Positions 48,051-62,319 of a stretch of DNA of 64,000 bases are shown piece after piece. Below the pieces are notes generated by a model. It searched no databases, was not told the DNA's origin, and worked only from the letters and a program-made list of their open reading frames with translations. The translations under genes were made by a program, and so were the position numbers. The DNA is taken from NCBI GenBank assembly GCA_009823395.1, contig CM020512.1, forward strand, positions 13,706,905-13,770,904. Reading direction: 5' to 3'. The stretch comes from Thamnaconus septentrionalis (Eukaryota; Chordata; Actinopteri; Tetraodontiformes; Monacanthidae). Within the stretch, counting starts at the first letter, position 1; every line of letters starts with the position of its first letter.

Positions 48051-51000
48051 CAATTACTAAAATAAGGCCCCCAACGTGTAGTTTCACCACTCGGCAGCGC
48101 AATTTGTAACAACGTTCCTATCTGGTCGTTTTTGAGTGGCCCCTCCGTGTGGTGAAGGAGGAGGAGTTGTTTTCCATTATTTTGTTTCGGAAGTTCAATT
48201 TTTAGCTTTGTGCTCCTGCTCTGCGGAGTCGGTGTTTGGTCACCGGCGGTGGGAGTGTGGATGAGTGAGTGTTCGACGAAAAGGGAAAATAAAAGTTAAA
48301 GGGAGCTAAGGCATAACCATACATCGCAAAGAATTGCCTGTCGGTCTCGCCGCTCTGCTCGTCCACCACTGGCCGAGAGTTTTTGAACTAGCGAACCCCC
48401 CTTAACTTTTGGCTGAAATGATGATTTAAGGCAAGAAAATGTTGATGCTCTGTTCAAGTCACAAAGAAACTGTTCCACCACCCAGCTGAGTTGGTTCAAG
48501 TGGCGACCAGCCAGTGTTTTCTCTCAAAAAATTTTTAATTATGCCGCCCAGATGGAAAGAGCAAGTCAACACAATGTCTGGCCTCCAAAATGCGACATCT
48601 CAAACTTTGCTGTGAATGTGTTTCTGTGAAGTGAATGTGATTAAGACTCAAAAAACCACCATCCATATACAGTATATGTAACAGCCGAGGCTGAATGGCC
48701 GCCAATACTGAACTAAATGACGTGGTTTCCTATGCAGCGACGATGTCTAGATGTTGAAGTAATCTCCGTTGACACTGACTTGATTGCAAAGGGAGACATT
48801 TATTTCAAGGAAAAAGTCTAGAGTCCTTCAGGCACTGGTCCACCTGAGGGAGCTCCCAAAGCCCATATGAACATCTCCAAAGTTGCAGCTCCAGCCTCTT
48901 CACATATATAAGATCTATGGGGGTTGCCCCCTTTAACATAAACAAACAATGCTGATTCTTTACCAGCCAATCGGGCGCAGGTAAGCATGACTCGATACTT
49001 GGGATTAGCAGCTCTGAGTTGGAGCCTGCAAATGTTTCCCACCTGATGTACCATGATAACATAAGGCAGCGGTCATAAAATGCACCCTCCCCTCTCCCCC
49101 ACCCAGGTCATCCTTTCTTCACATCAGGGGCCCGTAAATCTTTCAAATTCACCTTTTGTTTCTACCCAAACAGACCTAGTATGAAATAATCCATGCATAC
49201 AATACATCAGACACCACAATGAGCAGTTGTGTACATGCAGGTTTTGTACTGGCTGGGAATTCGCATTTGTCCTGGTTGACATGAGCAAGAGCAGGGGGTG
49301 GCTCTAAGTGCACATGTAATTACACCTGGGATACAGCGCTCGGACCAGAAGGTATCCTAGTTCTATGTAATTGCAGACTCAGCTGTGTTGTTTGAGTCCA
49401 CTTTGAATGGAGAGCCTGTGGTCAATAGGTCAGTGTTCAAGCATCCACAACCACATCCTGTTCTTACTGATGCAACCTTATTGGTGAGATGCTGCTTGAT
49501 TTCCATGTAGTAATTGGTAGGCATGTGCCGCTATGAGATTCTAACGGTATGATGATACCTTCAGCACTCACAGTTTAATTGCGACCATTACAGCCGCCCC
49601 AAAATGTGCTATTTTGACGCAACCTTTTACTCCGAGCATGATGTTTATTTATTTGTGAACCTCGTATAGAATATTTACAACCTTAAGTAGACCTGGAGGT
49701 CCAATTAAATTCGCAAGATGAGCTTTCTGCGGTCAGTTCAGGAACAGTACAACTTAACATGGAAGCAGCATGAGGCACGTATTAAATCTGGCCAATGGCC
49801 GGGCGTTTAATTCTGCCTCTTGGACTCTCCTATATTTTTCTCTTTTAATTGTCGAATGGCTTTTAAAATTAGAACATACCACTAAAAATATTCTCACATA
49901 AAACACACATAAAAATAAAACTAGACGCTGAACCTTTTATCCTTAGGCCCTCTTGTTCAAACCAAATTCATTTTAGTCACTCATTTCCTCTGCCATGGAG
50001 GTATAATTAGAAACTTTGAAACTATTATTAAGCTTTGAAAGTTGTTGGACGAATGGAAATCTTGAAACATTACGGTGCTGTTCCGACACTGTAAACAGAA
50101 TAGTTTTGTGTCATTTAGGCTCATGAAACTGGAACAAAGCTACTGCCTTTTGAAACCGGAGTCGATAAATCTGAAGACGCCGCCTCACCAAGGTTTTAAC
50201 ATGAATGTGCATGGGCAGGTTGTGGCGCTGCAAGACTTCCATCTCAAAATAAAGAAGAAGGTCCTAAAGTGTACACATAAAGCCAATGTAAAGCCAATTA
50301 AATTGAGGCTTATCCGTTTTGAGGCAGAAAGTTTTAAAGCTACACAACAGCGCTGGCCTGAATACTGCAGCAGTTTCAGTCGCCTTCTGTGGTTTGGTCT
50401 GGACGCTGATATTTTTACTGGTGGGTCATGTATCAGGTGGAGGAAAAAAAACCATGCTGAAGTCCATCTGAGAAGTGTACGGGCACATTTTGAAATGCAT
50501 GCGGCACAATAGGCATCGAAACTGTTGGCCTCAGCTTGTGGTAGCTCACTGCTGGGCTCACACATCCAAAGTAATTTTTGTTATCACTGCAAAGAAATAA
50601 TTTGAGGCCAAGGATGTGAGGACGAGGGAAGTTGAGGAAATCACAGGTAAGCGGAGGGACAGGGAGCTCAGCGGCCGCCTGAGAGAGGAACTGCAGGGAA
50701 AGGGGGAGAGACGTGAGGAGGAGGAGGAGGAGGGGGGACCGGAGTCCATTACACCACGATTCAAGGAAAAAACTGCTGCCGAGCTGTTGAACTCATTTCC
50801 TCTCCGCAAGTCTTTGTTGCAGGCAACGAATGGATTTTCGTAATCAGCCGCATAATATCCTGATAATTAAGCAGATGTGCTGCGTTTACTCCAACAACAC
50901 TCTAGTTCCCTGTTCTAACTTTCAAAGTGATGAGCAAAATGAGCTCATAGCAGTAAAGGCATTCAGTAAGTGGGAAATCCAAAGGAGGAGATTAACCAAT

Positions 51001-53260
51001 ATACAAATGACCATATATTTGCATTCATACATTAAAAAATAGATATTTAAATTGTTACATGTAGTTCAAATATTGGAATCCTAGCTATTAGATTTGCTAA
51101 TTCACTGATTGGAAAATGCTGTGAATGAAAATCACTTGAAAACCATTACATTAAACCTCAAATCTTATTGGCCGGTAAAATTCTTTCTGATAATGTAGTT
51201 GTAACTCAAATAATGATTAATTTCATATTTGTTAAGGGTAACTTTTGATGTCTACTTCTTCTCTTTTTTTTTTAAATTCAACATTAAATGGATGCTTTAT
51301 TTTGTTTAGATACCAACTTCCTGTCCAGCACAATCTGCTTTGTGCAGAATCTCTGTGTTGGCTCCTGACAAAAATAGAAACCTAGCATATCTGCTGCTGG
51401 GGGCTTCGTCCTGCCAGAGCTGTGACGTAGCAGGAACCCAACACAGCTGCAGCCAGCAGAAGCATGAACATCAACCAGAATGGAAATGTATCAGCTCTGC
51501 TGACGTTCCAGTGCTGAGACACACTGCACAAACATCTTCCCGGCCTCCTCAGCGTGGCCTGTTACACAACAATCAGTGTACTTCGTTATCTTGTTTTCAT
51601 AATTGTGGGAAGCCACAATCATAATTGAAAATGAAATCTGATCAGTTGCCCAGGCTTGGAGAAAAATGAGTGGGATTTTTTTTTTGCGTGTGATTGGAAC
51701 ATCGGTTGAGTTTCGCAGTCGCATTAGAAACATTGGGGACTGAATGACATTATCAGGCTAATATTGATTCAATCACGTTTCTCAGATCTTTTTATCATTT
51801 TTGGAAAGATAATTTGGGCTATTTTTATTACATGAAATGACATGACACAGAAGCAATGAGCTGTCGACTGTTTCCCATTAACACCATTGTTCACAAATAA
51901 GCCCTTACGTAGCTCATCGTGGCGTCATCATTTTTACAGTCTTATTTCTCATGGCTGCTTTGTTTTTAATGTGTTTAATGCATTTTGTTTTATCCTTTTC
52001 AGCCCCAACGGCCACAGTTCATTGTGATCAAGAGGTGTAATAACAGAATCTACAGCCATATGATTCCTACGAATCACAGCACAGGCCAATGAACAAACCC
52101 TTGTATTGTATACTTAATACATGCCAAGTCTGCACGTCGTAAAATTAGCATAACATGTAAAATTTCTGAATTCCAAACAATTAAAACAAAAAAAGATGTT
52201 TTAGGCCTGATGGGCTCATCATCTCCCTCGAGGACCACAGACCAGAACATCCATGTTAGATATGTTTGTGTATTCTAGGGGTCTCTGTCCTGGCATTCTG
52301 CATTGGAGCCATCTTCGCTTAAGGGCACTGTGAGTAAGACGCAGGGGAGTTTCATCTCTTCCGTCACTGTTCCGTGACGGGGGGGGGGTGACTAACTGCG
52401 AGGTCCCGGCCCTCGGAGATAGTCTCTAGGAGGTGCAACAGGATGTCAGTTGGATGTTTTCAGCCAGTCAGGAGACTCGGGGCCCTCTAAGTGCACATTG
52501 CCTCTTTTGCTTGACACCTGACAGTAGCTGAGAATAAGTGTGAGAGGATTTTGCGTTTGAAACAGAAACCGTGTCAAAGCTTTTATATTCAGGGGGATCT
52601 GACGGTTTGGCCGGTGTGAGTCAGCGCCGGTGACTCTGCGAAAAATTATTTACACTTGAATAGGTTGTGCCATTGTGTCGGGCGAGCGGGCGAGTAGGTG
52701 CTGAGGTCGACGGAGAAGGGAGAGAATGAAGACGACAGGGATGTGACGCCTCTATTAGTGTCTGTGTCATGCTGCTTGCCCTTTCATTTGACCGCAAATA
52801 TACTCTTGCAGCCCAATAAGCAAGAGTCTCAGTGTCACCCTGACAAGATTACACTGAAAGCAAAGGTGTTCTGCTAAAGGGCGGGCAATTTTGGGAGGCT
52901 TTGTCACTGGTTTAACGGAATCTGAGCAACAGTTTATTTTTTTCCCTCGGTAAACACCCCCTTTGCACTCCCAACCTGGCCAGAAGAAGTCACAGTTGAC
53001 TCGGTTTGCTTTCTTTAGCCGTCTTTTTTTTCTCAACTAAGCAAGGGCACGTACCACCGAATGCTACACTTACACGTGCGAGTCGGCTGTAGTTGCCATG
53101 CAACCGTGTATTCTCAGACAAATTGTCCTTTCTAATCTGTCAGTTGCCTATAGTCGGGCATGGTTGTTGTTCAGCTTATCATTTAAAAACGAGAAAAAAA
53201 ATGAACACAACTATGGGATTCAGTGCTCAAAATGCGGCTCAATTCCATTTCTCGTTTTTA
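48051..53260. other. non-coding stretch
   Basis: About 5 kb with no supported gene. It contains AT-rich sequence and a poly(G) run at about 52380-52388. A GA-rich open frame at 50616-50843 was examined and rejected. Confidence 0.45.
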
Positions 53261-53261
53261 G

Positions 53262-53462
53262 CAGAGAGGTCAGACCAAGATTTTTGGACATGTACAGAAG
53301 AGGAGGAGGTCAATGTCTGGGTAGAAGGATGCTGAGGCCCAGAGGAGGAGAAGAAAGGGGATTCTGGGATGTGGTGAAAGAGGATGTGAAGTTAGTTGGT
53401 GTGAGGGAAGACGATGCAGAGGCTGGGGTCAGATAGAGGCAGATGATTGGCTGCGGTGAGCT
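53262..53462 (+). mobile_element. 3' fragment of a LINE reverse transcriptase ORF
   Basis: The sequence shows the well-known end of a teleost LINE pol ORF: a degraded GHV-like start, then DVVKEDVKLVGVREDDAEAG and RWRQMIGCGEL. Relative to the usual ...KEDMKLVGVREEDAEDRVRWRQMIRCGDP-type end it has substitutions and an in-frame TAG. It is severely 5'-truncated and inactive. Confidence 0.65.
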
Positions 53463-55413
53463 GTGGGCCAGTTAAACCTTCTACTTACCCTAGACCTCTT
53501 TGTCAGCAAGAACCGGAACACCGTGTACACAGCAGAGAGGGGGTTGAGTGTAGTGGTAGGAGGGAGGTGTGAGCGAGGGATGGAGACTTCACTAGTCCAA
53601 GAAAATGCACTCATATCTGTTGTTTTGTTTTGTGATATGATAAACACTGACATTTTTTATTGAACAGGAGCATGGAGAAAGGTGCCGGTTCATAATACAT
53701 GCGTTGTTTGTCTTTGTGTGTACATCCCTGACCTGTCATAAAAATAAAACATAAAACAAACATAAAAATCCAGATAAGACTGAATCCAGTCCACAAAATA
53801 AAGAACCTAAGGTTTCACCATGAATTACACGCGACCACATCTATGTATTATACAAAGAAATACACTAAGACCTTTTTTGTAACCAGTGGTTATTTGACTG
53901 TCTGTCTGTTGCCTTTCTGTGTCTGCCCATTCTGACCTCTGACCCCAGCTTTCAACGAGGGATTTCCTCCACACTGCTGCTACTCACTGGTTATTTTTCC
54001 TTTTGGGGTCCCAGTTGCTTTAAACCCTAGAAATTGCAGTGAGTCCTAATACTCAGACGAGCCCGTCTGGCTCTAACAACCATGTTCACCACGTTCATTG
54101 TCGCTTCAATCCCCCTTTTTCCCCCCCTCCTCATGCTCACTTTGAACTTCAGCAAGTTGTCTTCACCACGTCTACATGCCTCAGTGCTCAGATATATGAC
54201 AACGGTGAAGAAATACCATCCCTGATGGAATCCAGACCCTGGCTGGTGGTTACGGCTCTCTCAGTGATGGCTGATGATGGAGCGGTGGGAATAACAGCAC
54301 ATCACACACGTCCTGGTGGCACAGAGGGAGTTCACATTTACATAAGGAGCAGCAGGAAGATGGTAGGCTAATAATGTGGGTGTGTCTCCATGCTATTGGG
54401 CAGAATGAACTGATGAGACGAACCGATGTCTTAACTCCCCATCCGCAGACTTAGAAGGTAGAAAATGAGCAGGTTTAAATGTTTGGGGGGACCAAAGGAC
54501 AGGTTGACATCTTCTTCAGATTGGCGTGTGGTTCATCAATGTGTATGTGAAACGTTCTGACTGGTGTGTCAGGTTACAGTTGCATCTCTTAGACAAAACC
54601 AAAATGTAAATATAAATAGGGAATGATTTCGGAGAATGTCTTCAAATATTTACCTTTCAAAAAATGCAAAAGTCGACTTCACCAAGCAAAAACAGGAAGG
54701 CAATGGAGACAGCACCTCTGCACACCTTTTTCTTTTTTTTTCTTTTTTTTTCCAATCGGCACTATTCTCTTGTGTGAACTATCTGAATCAGTCTCGCTCA
54801 GTCCCAGTGGTTTTTACAAATGCCTCAGTGTTTGTCACAAACAACCATTACAAATGTTGAACAATGTATTCCAAGAGAGTCACAGTAAAGAGCTGTAAAC
54901 AGTCCGGACAGGTGCAAACGGGGCCACAGATCGCAACTTGCCGAAAAGATCATGATCGTCATATTTTTTTTGTTTTCTTTTAGTTCTTTAGTTCCCTGTT
55001 GTTGTTGTTGTTGTTGCCCAAAATAAACCTCTGTGAAAGTGTATCCTCTCAGCTGAGACAAGACACAATTTGCACATTTTCCACGGCTCGACAAGTCGCC
55101 ACTAACCTCACAAGTCGACACTAATGAAAACACAACATACACAAATACGCTCAGAATTAACGGGTGGGTGGTGGTGGTGGGGTGGTCATTCCCACTGGGT
55201 AAAAACACATTTTGCTGTTGAAGTGTGGTATGAGGCACTCGTGTCCTGTGCTGCTGGCCCGCATGCTTTTTATAGGTGACCTCCTATCTTAGTGTAGCGT
55301 CGACTCTTCCTAGCAGTGCTGCTTTCAATGACGGCGAAAGCGTGAACATTCTCGGGTAATAGACCAGTGTCAGGGTCTGTGCTCTTGCTTCTGATTGAAC
55401 CGAGCCTTCTTTT

Positions 55414-55790
55414 AAAGGTCCTGTGTGTAATATTTGGCTCGATTTATGATTTTTATATTGGTAAAAACGTAATATGCTGCCCATAAATACATTAATAAAA
55501 GTGTAAAATCGCAGTACATCAAAAGTCATTTGGTTTTTCTCCCCTTAGAATGGTTTTCCTATATATGTAAGAATATAGCAAGGGTTTTCCTCCCAGTCAT
55601 AATTAGGGTGACTTCTCGCGTTTTCAAATAAACCAACCAAGAAGAAGATGCACGAGGTAATCCAGGTTTGGGTTCGCAGGCCATCATAGCTCACCGGCAA
55701 GCTCAGGAGGGGGAGGGAGAGGGGAAGACGCTGCAATCTAAAATGTAACCACTTGATGTCGCTGTTTCTTCTTCAAATCTCCAAATGGTA
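55414..55790 (+). mobile_element. non-autonomous DNA-transposon-like repeat
   Basis: It starts with TTTAAAGGTCCTGTGTGTAA, matching the terminus noted at 6843-6862. It continues with AT-rich sequence and a block (GCTGCAATCTAAAATGTAAC, ACTTGATGTCGCTG) typical of the same common fish repeat. The right boundary is uncertain, near 55790. Confidence 0.4.
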
Positions 55791-57289
55791 AACACTTAAC
55801 CTTTACAGACGTATGACACTTTATTCTGTTACAGTTAAAATGGACAATATGTGTACATACTCAGACTAATGACTGGCTTTTGGTTAATTTAGCCTTCATT
55901 TAGCCATCTTTATCTATGACGTTGCACAACTCACAAATCTGAGTGACCTCAGCCTTCAGTGCCAGCACACATTTGTACTCACGACTGTGTCCCTTATTGT
56001 GATCACAGCGTTATTTGCAGCTATTCAAGACATGTTCAAAAAAGGCTCATGTGTTACAGTACGTTAAAAACCAGATTGAGTATTTCTTAAAGGTGCTAAT
56101 AAGCTAACTAGCCTTGCTGAAAAATGATTTTCTGTCTTTACAAACCAGGCCAAAAGTGCACGAATATTGTTAAATATTATGTTTTTTGTGTTTGAGTGTT
56201 AAATTAGGAGCTCTTGTGGCTCTCGTGTTAATGAAGGCACCCAAGGGGTTAACACTCAGCCCCAACTACAAGCTCTCGAAAACCGCTGAGAGCTTTCAGG
56301 AGATGAACCATTGATTTGTTGTTGGCTCATTGCACTGCGCAGCCACAATAAAAGGGAGGGTCTCGCTGCAAAGATAATCTTTAATTCCCGGGACAGGAAA
56401 AGCACCCAAGATCACACCGTTTTTAAAAATAAGGCTTCGCTGGACTGAGGTGGCCATCTGTGCTAAAACCCAAAATCCCCAGCACATTAATGTGTATAGA
56501 CTTTTACATGGCCTCAAACAAAAGCAATAGTAAAAGATGTTTTCCCCCCTCAGTTTTGTTTCCCTGGCCATTACAATGTCTTTCAAGCTTTTCTCAGTCC
56601 TTTTCGCATTCATCTCCTGCATGTATTCCCATGTACACCTGTAGCCTATTCTTTAAAGCCCTTGCGAGTGATGAATGGCTGTCCTCAAGAAGAGCTTCAC
56701 GTTCTAAAGCTGTAGAGGAGAAAATGGCAACCGTTAGACATGTTAAAAAATGCTTTCATTCTTTATCACAGCTCCCCTGGTGCTAAGCTGTCTCGTCTCT
56801 TTAAAAAAAAAAAAGAGAGAAAAGAATTGTCAACCAAAGGACAGAGCAGAGATGCATATATTCAGGGATGCACAAAAGATGCAGATAACATTCTGCAGGA
56901 GTACACACAGACTGCGATAAAGCATGTGCATCTCTCTTTTTTCACAATGGAATGAGGCGTGATTGGGTCGTGAATGACACAAGAGGTGCTGGAGAGCATT
57001 TTCTGATGTGTGTTTTTTGAGCTGATTGTCAGCTTTTATTTCAAGGTTTGGGCTCATACACACAGCAAGAGTTTCATCTTATTCAGAAATGATTCAGAAC
57101 CGCTGAAATTAAAACGGATCACATATAATGAATCATTGTTTCAGAGGAAAATAAATATTTTCAACACTTTCCTGTACTATACTTAAGGGAGGCACACACA
57201 TCTACTGGAGTAACTTGCTCCATCTGTCTTCCAACCTCCATCAATCACCATATTATCAAATGATTACACAATGGCTAAACCCGCGTCTG

Positions 57290-57700
57290 TATTGGTCTGT
57301 TTTAGCGGTTTCTTAATTTATTTTGAAAGTCTCATCTGTGCTTGTACTTTCTGCACTTTTAATTCCTGTTCCTGTTTTCCCACCTTCTTTGTCCTGTTGT
57401 CGATCCTTCTCTTGCTTGTTCTCACCTGTGTTCCCGTGCCCTCTTATATAAATAGTCCTCGTCTCCCTTTTTCTGTGTCTGGTCGTCGCATCGTTCATGC
57501 TGTCCCATTCATGCCACCGGTCTGTCGAGGTTCCTCCATGTTGTTATGTCAGTTTTAGTTCCCCGTTTCAGGTTTGTTTAATTTCTACCCTGGAGGACAC
57601 TTCCTGTTTTGTTTTGTTGTTCAAATAAATGGTTTCTTTGTCTTCTGCAACCTGGACTATGTCTGCTTTGGGTCCTGCCTCCATCTTACAGCGTCCTGTT
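57290..57700 (+). mobile_element. solo-LTR-like remnant
   Basis: A C/T-rich block with a TATA box (TTATATAAATAG, 57444-57455) is followed about 170 bp later by AATAAA (57624-57629), a GT-rich stretch and TTTGGGTCCTGCCTCC. This order resembles the U3-R-U5 layout and 3' end of teleost Gypsy-type LTRs. No internal domain and no second LTR are seen, and the ends are not exactly defined. Confidence 0.4.
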
Positions 57701-59325
57701 GACTCTTGAGTGTATTAATTCAATCAATAATAATTAAAGCTGCAGTTTCCTGCCGTGTCCCGCCGGCGGCAGGCAATTTGTGCTATTTTTTGGGTTTTCA
57801 GAAGTATCCTCCATAAAACAATGAAGGTCAAATTGGGCACTTTTTGAGCTTCAAACATAGCCCAAAATGAAGGTAAATTTGGGTTTTCATTTAATTTAAT
57901 TCTAATTATTTCATAAATTACTAGTTATGACACACTGTGTGCAAGAGCTCCCCACTGGAGTGCAGCAGCCAGGTTTTTCATCAACAGCTCGAGACTCGGA
58001 GGACCAACCGTCTGGATCTGCCAGATCCGCTTTGAGTGGTGGTAATTAGATAAGACACTTAATGACAACACATTGAATGGATGGGATGGAAACCACATGG
58101 GCACTCGGTGTCGTCTGCCCTCTCATCCCACCTATCCGTTTCCATTTTCACAAGGCTCGATGGCGAGACGTGCGCAAGCGTCGACTAAGTGTGCCTTGTC
58201 CCTCTGCTCCATCTCCGGCCACTTGTGGAGTCGGAAGTCAGATTAAAGCTACAGAGTTCCAACCTAAATGTCTAAATGTACTAATTGGACCAGCAAATTG
58301 AGCTATCTAGCAGCACCTCTAAACCTCCATGTGATGCTAAATATATCCTCTGTGCGGTGCAGTGTACCAGAAAGTCACATCTGGGGATCCGATTACCTAT
58401 TTTATCATACAAGCAATTGCTTGTTATTGTGAGGGCAGTAAATCACTTCTAATTGGGGCCTCATATGCAGCATGTGCTTTGAAACTGCAACCTTAACCCA
58501 TCCAATCCCCCGCTGTGGCTTCACATTGAATTAAAATGGAAACAAAAAGCCTCCGTACATTGGTGTACGCTCATGAAAAAAATACAAATAAATAAATAAC
58601 ACGGCCTTTGCCCACTGAGAGCTGCCTGCATGCACGGCGAGTTGGCAGTACGAAATGATGTGGCACATGAAGGTAAACAGATCACGATGATGATTTCTAT
58701 ACGAGGCCGTTATGAAACTGTCGCCATTTGCATTTCTATTTCCGTCCGCTCACAGGCACTTATCCATGACTTTCATGGGCAGAACAACGGCAGGAGGATT
58801 TTTACCTCGCCATGCAGAAAGTGCAAGGCCGCGACATCGCTGTTAAAATCTGACCCGTTATCTCATAAACACCGGGGCCGCGGCCACCTGTGCAACCAGA
58901 TTATCAGCAACCACGCTTGCTTTTTCCAGATACGATGCAACATGGTATTAATAATTCAGTGAGGACCGTTTTAGCCAAAAGGAACTTATTAACACTCCGG
59001 GTACTCTAATACACCCCAAGGCTTTATTTAAGGACGGCGCACAGACTAGAGAAGCGTGATTCCTGCGCAGCGAGAGCAACACTCGGGCCTAGCGTGGCGA
59101 GCCTTCACAGCACTCTGACACGTTGCACGTAATCCCACATAAAAGACGCGGCGGCGGTGAAGGTGGCTGCGAAACAGCTTGCAGAGGAACTTGGAAGAGC
59201 CGCGGTGTCTTCTCTCTCTCCTCTCCTGTTTTGAAGTTTACAAATGGGTTGTGTTGAAAAAAACGCCACACACACACACAGCAGAGCCGTCAGCTGATGT
59301 GCTTCTGATCAGCTCTTGTGTGCGT
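57701..59325. other. non-coding stretch
   Basis: No supported gene. A GC-rich small palindrome (about CCGCCGGCGG) is at 57761-57770. Several AT-rich blocks with TAAT cores occur at 58380-58470. Confidence 0.4.
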
Positions 59326-59900
59326 GGTAGGGCTGTGCGATTCATCGATTTTAAATTGAAATCGGATTTATTAGTCAATATTTGAAAAAAGGAAAATCTT
59401 AAAATTGATTTTCCTTTGCATGCTTCTGACCTGTGCACCTCCTTTGTCTTACAAAATGTGAAAGTTCTGCACTTTATTCATTCATCGTTGTTCAAGATGA
59501 TAGAAAAACCTTTTATTTTTAAAGTGGTGAAAAGACTGTTACTTGGTGAAAGACTGTTAAGGTTGTCGCTTATCCACAGGGGGATTCATTTGTGATTGGT
59601 TCCCAAATAAGGGAACTTCATCTTTGTTTATGAAGAACCTGTTCATTTTCCTGTGAAGTTTGGTGAAAGTGAAATTCTCACTTCATGAATCCTAAGGGAT
59701 TCATCTTTGTTTGGTCAAGAAGACTGTAAATGTTGTCACTGTACTAAGCCCAAGGAGGATTTACAGGTTTTTTTTTTTTTTTTACTATTTTTCTTTAAAA
59801 ATAAAGATACATTTTTTGAAATAATTTATTTCATTGTCTTTTGTAGTTTTACCAAAAAATTGAAATCGAAATAAAAAGTTGAGTTTTCAAAAATATTTTA
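59326..59900. repeat. interspersed repeat with CGATTTTAAATTGAAATCG terminus
   Basis: It begins GGGCTGTGCGATTCATCGAT and then alternating AAATTGAAATCG-type motifs, and ends near 59860-59900 with TTGAAATCGAAATAAA. Between them are internal near-repeats (AAGACTGTTA, AGACTGTTAAGGTTGTC and AGACTGTAAATGTTGTC; GGGATTCAT three times). This looks like a diverged fish repetitive element of unknown class. Confidence 0.4.
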
Positions 59901-60630
59901 TTTTGTTCCCAAAATTGCCCAGAACCTAGTGCGTGGTGATAAGAGGTGGGATTTATAATGCACTTGTAGCCTCCCAGAACTAACACCAGATGTGATAGAT
60001 GTAAATGGAGGAAGTGCAGCTGCAGGGAGAAGACCAGTGGCGCTTGTGTCGGAGTGGAATAACAGCCCTGTCCCTGCTCCTGTGGCTGCACTTAGCTGGC
60101 AGGTGGGGATTATAGAGGCTTATTGTTTATAATGGGCAAACACGGAAAACAAAACATTAGTAATATCAGAGTAATTATTATTATTGTCATTTTGTTTGCC
60201 AAGCAGAATTTTTTTTTTCAACCACTTCACTTCACTGACCAGTCACTGTCAACTACCGGTACTCAGCAGGAGGAAGTCCGGAGACTTTTTACATTGACAA
60301 AGTTGCACATCCTTTGTTGGTAGTGCAGTGTCCAGTTACCAGACTTATTGCGCTGCACTAAACATACAGTACACTACACTGTACTGTATGTTCACCACGC
60401 CACGGCATACTGCAGTACACCTTTGGTACATCCTTCGGCTCTACATCTCAGGGCAAAAAGCCATTTCAACGTTGCTTAATGATCATTTCATTCAAAATCG
60501 GGTGTAATGGCTGTTAATGCCTGAGCGGCTGTCATCACCGGCGGGAGCCACTTAAGTGATGTAAAATCCTTTCACACAGATTGCTAAAATAGGAGCACCT
60601 CGGAGACCTCTACCAGTGTATAGCAAAGAC

Positions 60631-60664
60631 GTGCGCGTGCGCGCGCGCACACACGGGCACGCGC
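60631..60664. repeat. alternating purine-pyrimidine tract
   Basis: GTGCGCGTGCGCGCGCGCAC followed by ACACGGGCACGCGC, nearly all alternating purine-pyrimidine and CpG-rich in an AT-rich context. Such a tract can adopt Z-DNA. Confidence 0.8.
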
Positions 60665-62276
60665 AAAGCTCGTAGGAGTGTTTAAGCGAAGGTGAAGCTG
60701 TGATGCTACATCCCACACAGCGATGATTGTGGTTGCTGGTAATTATCGGTAAGAGGCAAGGATCTCATGGACACACAGGAGTGATTGTTCAGATTAGATA
60801 AAGTAATCTTAATTTAGTTAACAAATGAGCTCGCTTTAATGAACGTAATTAACGGAGCGGTGCATTATCTGCCGGACCGTGGCGTTAATTGGTCCGTCTC
60901 CGTGTGTTGCAGTGTCGGAGCGTAAAGAGTTTGTGGCCGCTGTGTTTTTAAAAAAGGCTTGATTAAAAAGCTGAACATTTTAATCGCGCAGTGTGAAATA
61001 GTGTTTTAAAAGTTTTTTATTTTTTTATTTATTTATCTTTTTTTATTGATTCCCGCTTTCTAAAAAATATTGATGTGAGATCCTGCGTCCGCTATCTCCA
61101 GCAGGTTTCATCTAGATAGTTCGAGGCTGGCGTGGTGTGACGCACATTTGTCCCCAACTCGTCGGCAAGAGAGACGGAGTTTAGCGGCTCGTCGTGCGAC
61201 CTGAAGTCCTGGCACCCCTCATGCTTGACGGGCTTCAATACTTTTTTCAAAAATCGAACCGCGTCTGCTCATGACAAACATTTTTGTTCACGTTTGCATT
61301 TGTGAGTGAGTTGGGAAGTTGCATTGCGGTTGTTGTCACAAAAATGATCGGAAAATGTATCACCAGACTTCTTTTACTGTGCAAGGCTTGCATCAGATGC
61401 ATATATGATCATTCGCTTGATTTTTTTTTTTTTTTTGCTTTTTTTTATTTCTACGTGAAAATACCAGAAGGACTCCGGCAAACAGCTGTGCGGTGCTTTC
61501 AACTTCACGTTTTGATTTGCTTCACGGCACCTTTGCTGTGTTCCTCTGCCAAACCCCACTGATCCGCACCGTCTTGAAACGCGCTCCTCCGTCTCTGCTC
61601 CGTGTTTGCCGTCGCATTTGGCGAAACCAAACAAGACCGGAAAAAGACTGGCTGAACACATTGCGCAGGCCCGCCGCCGATCATCACGAGCGAGGGCTTT
61701 GGTCTGACGCTGACGCCGTCAGGAGGGATCATACGGTGGCTGTCTGGAATATTGAACTGGGCAGACTGGGTTATTGGCGAGACCTTGGGCCCCCCCCCAG
61801 AGACACGACGAGGGCACTGTTTGGCAATGAACTGCAATAGGCTGCGAATTCACCAGACGCCAAGGAAGCTCTGTTGTCGATATGAGCTCGGAGCTTCTTC
61901 TTTTCTTTTTTTTTTTGCCAGCAGCTTGTGATGATGAGCGACAGGGAGCTTAAACTGTGCATCTGGAGAATCACAGCGACTGGGCGCAGGGGTCGCGGAC
62001 AGCAGCGCCTCATCACGGGGTTGTTTTTGCAGGCACCAACTAAATACTGGATGATCATGTTGACATTTAGGGTTATTCACTTCTCTTCTAAGCCTTTGGC
62101 AGGGATTACCGACGGGTCTATCCTATTTTGGGCAACATTATTTAAGAGGAATTATCTGCTATTGGTTGCGTCGTTAAGTACACGAGTGGGACGGGGCTTT
62201 AGTGGCACGACTGTGTGTGTCAATAATGTGCGAGCTGGGAAGAGGGGAATCAGCCTACTGGTGTGTGGTGTGCCGT

Positions 62277-62278
62277 AT

Positions 62279-62313
<35 letters not shown>

Positions 62314-62319
62314 TTTGTT
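62277..62319. repeat. (ATTT)n microsatellite
   Basis: About ten TTTA units. Confidence 0.95.

Noticed and set aside
48805..49062. Minus-strand 85-codon frame
   Set aside because: No conserved motif; the surrounding sequence looks like unique non-coding or old repeat DNA.
50616..50843. GA-rich plus-strand frame with coiled-coil-like composition
   Set aside because: Low-complexity Glu/Arg codons, a weak acceptor context and no recognisable family; a possible internal donor after ATCACAG is not enough.
61493..61840. Plus-strand 115-codon frame near the right end
   Set aside because: Locally CpG-rich but no domain, no conserved motif, and an equally long antisense frame exists.
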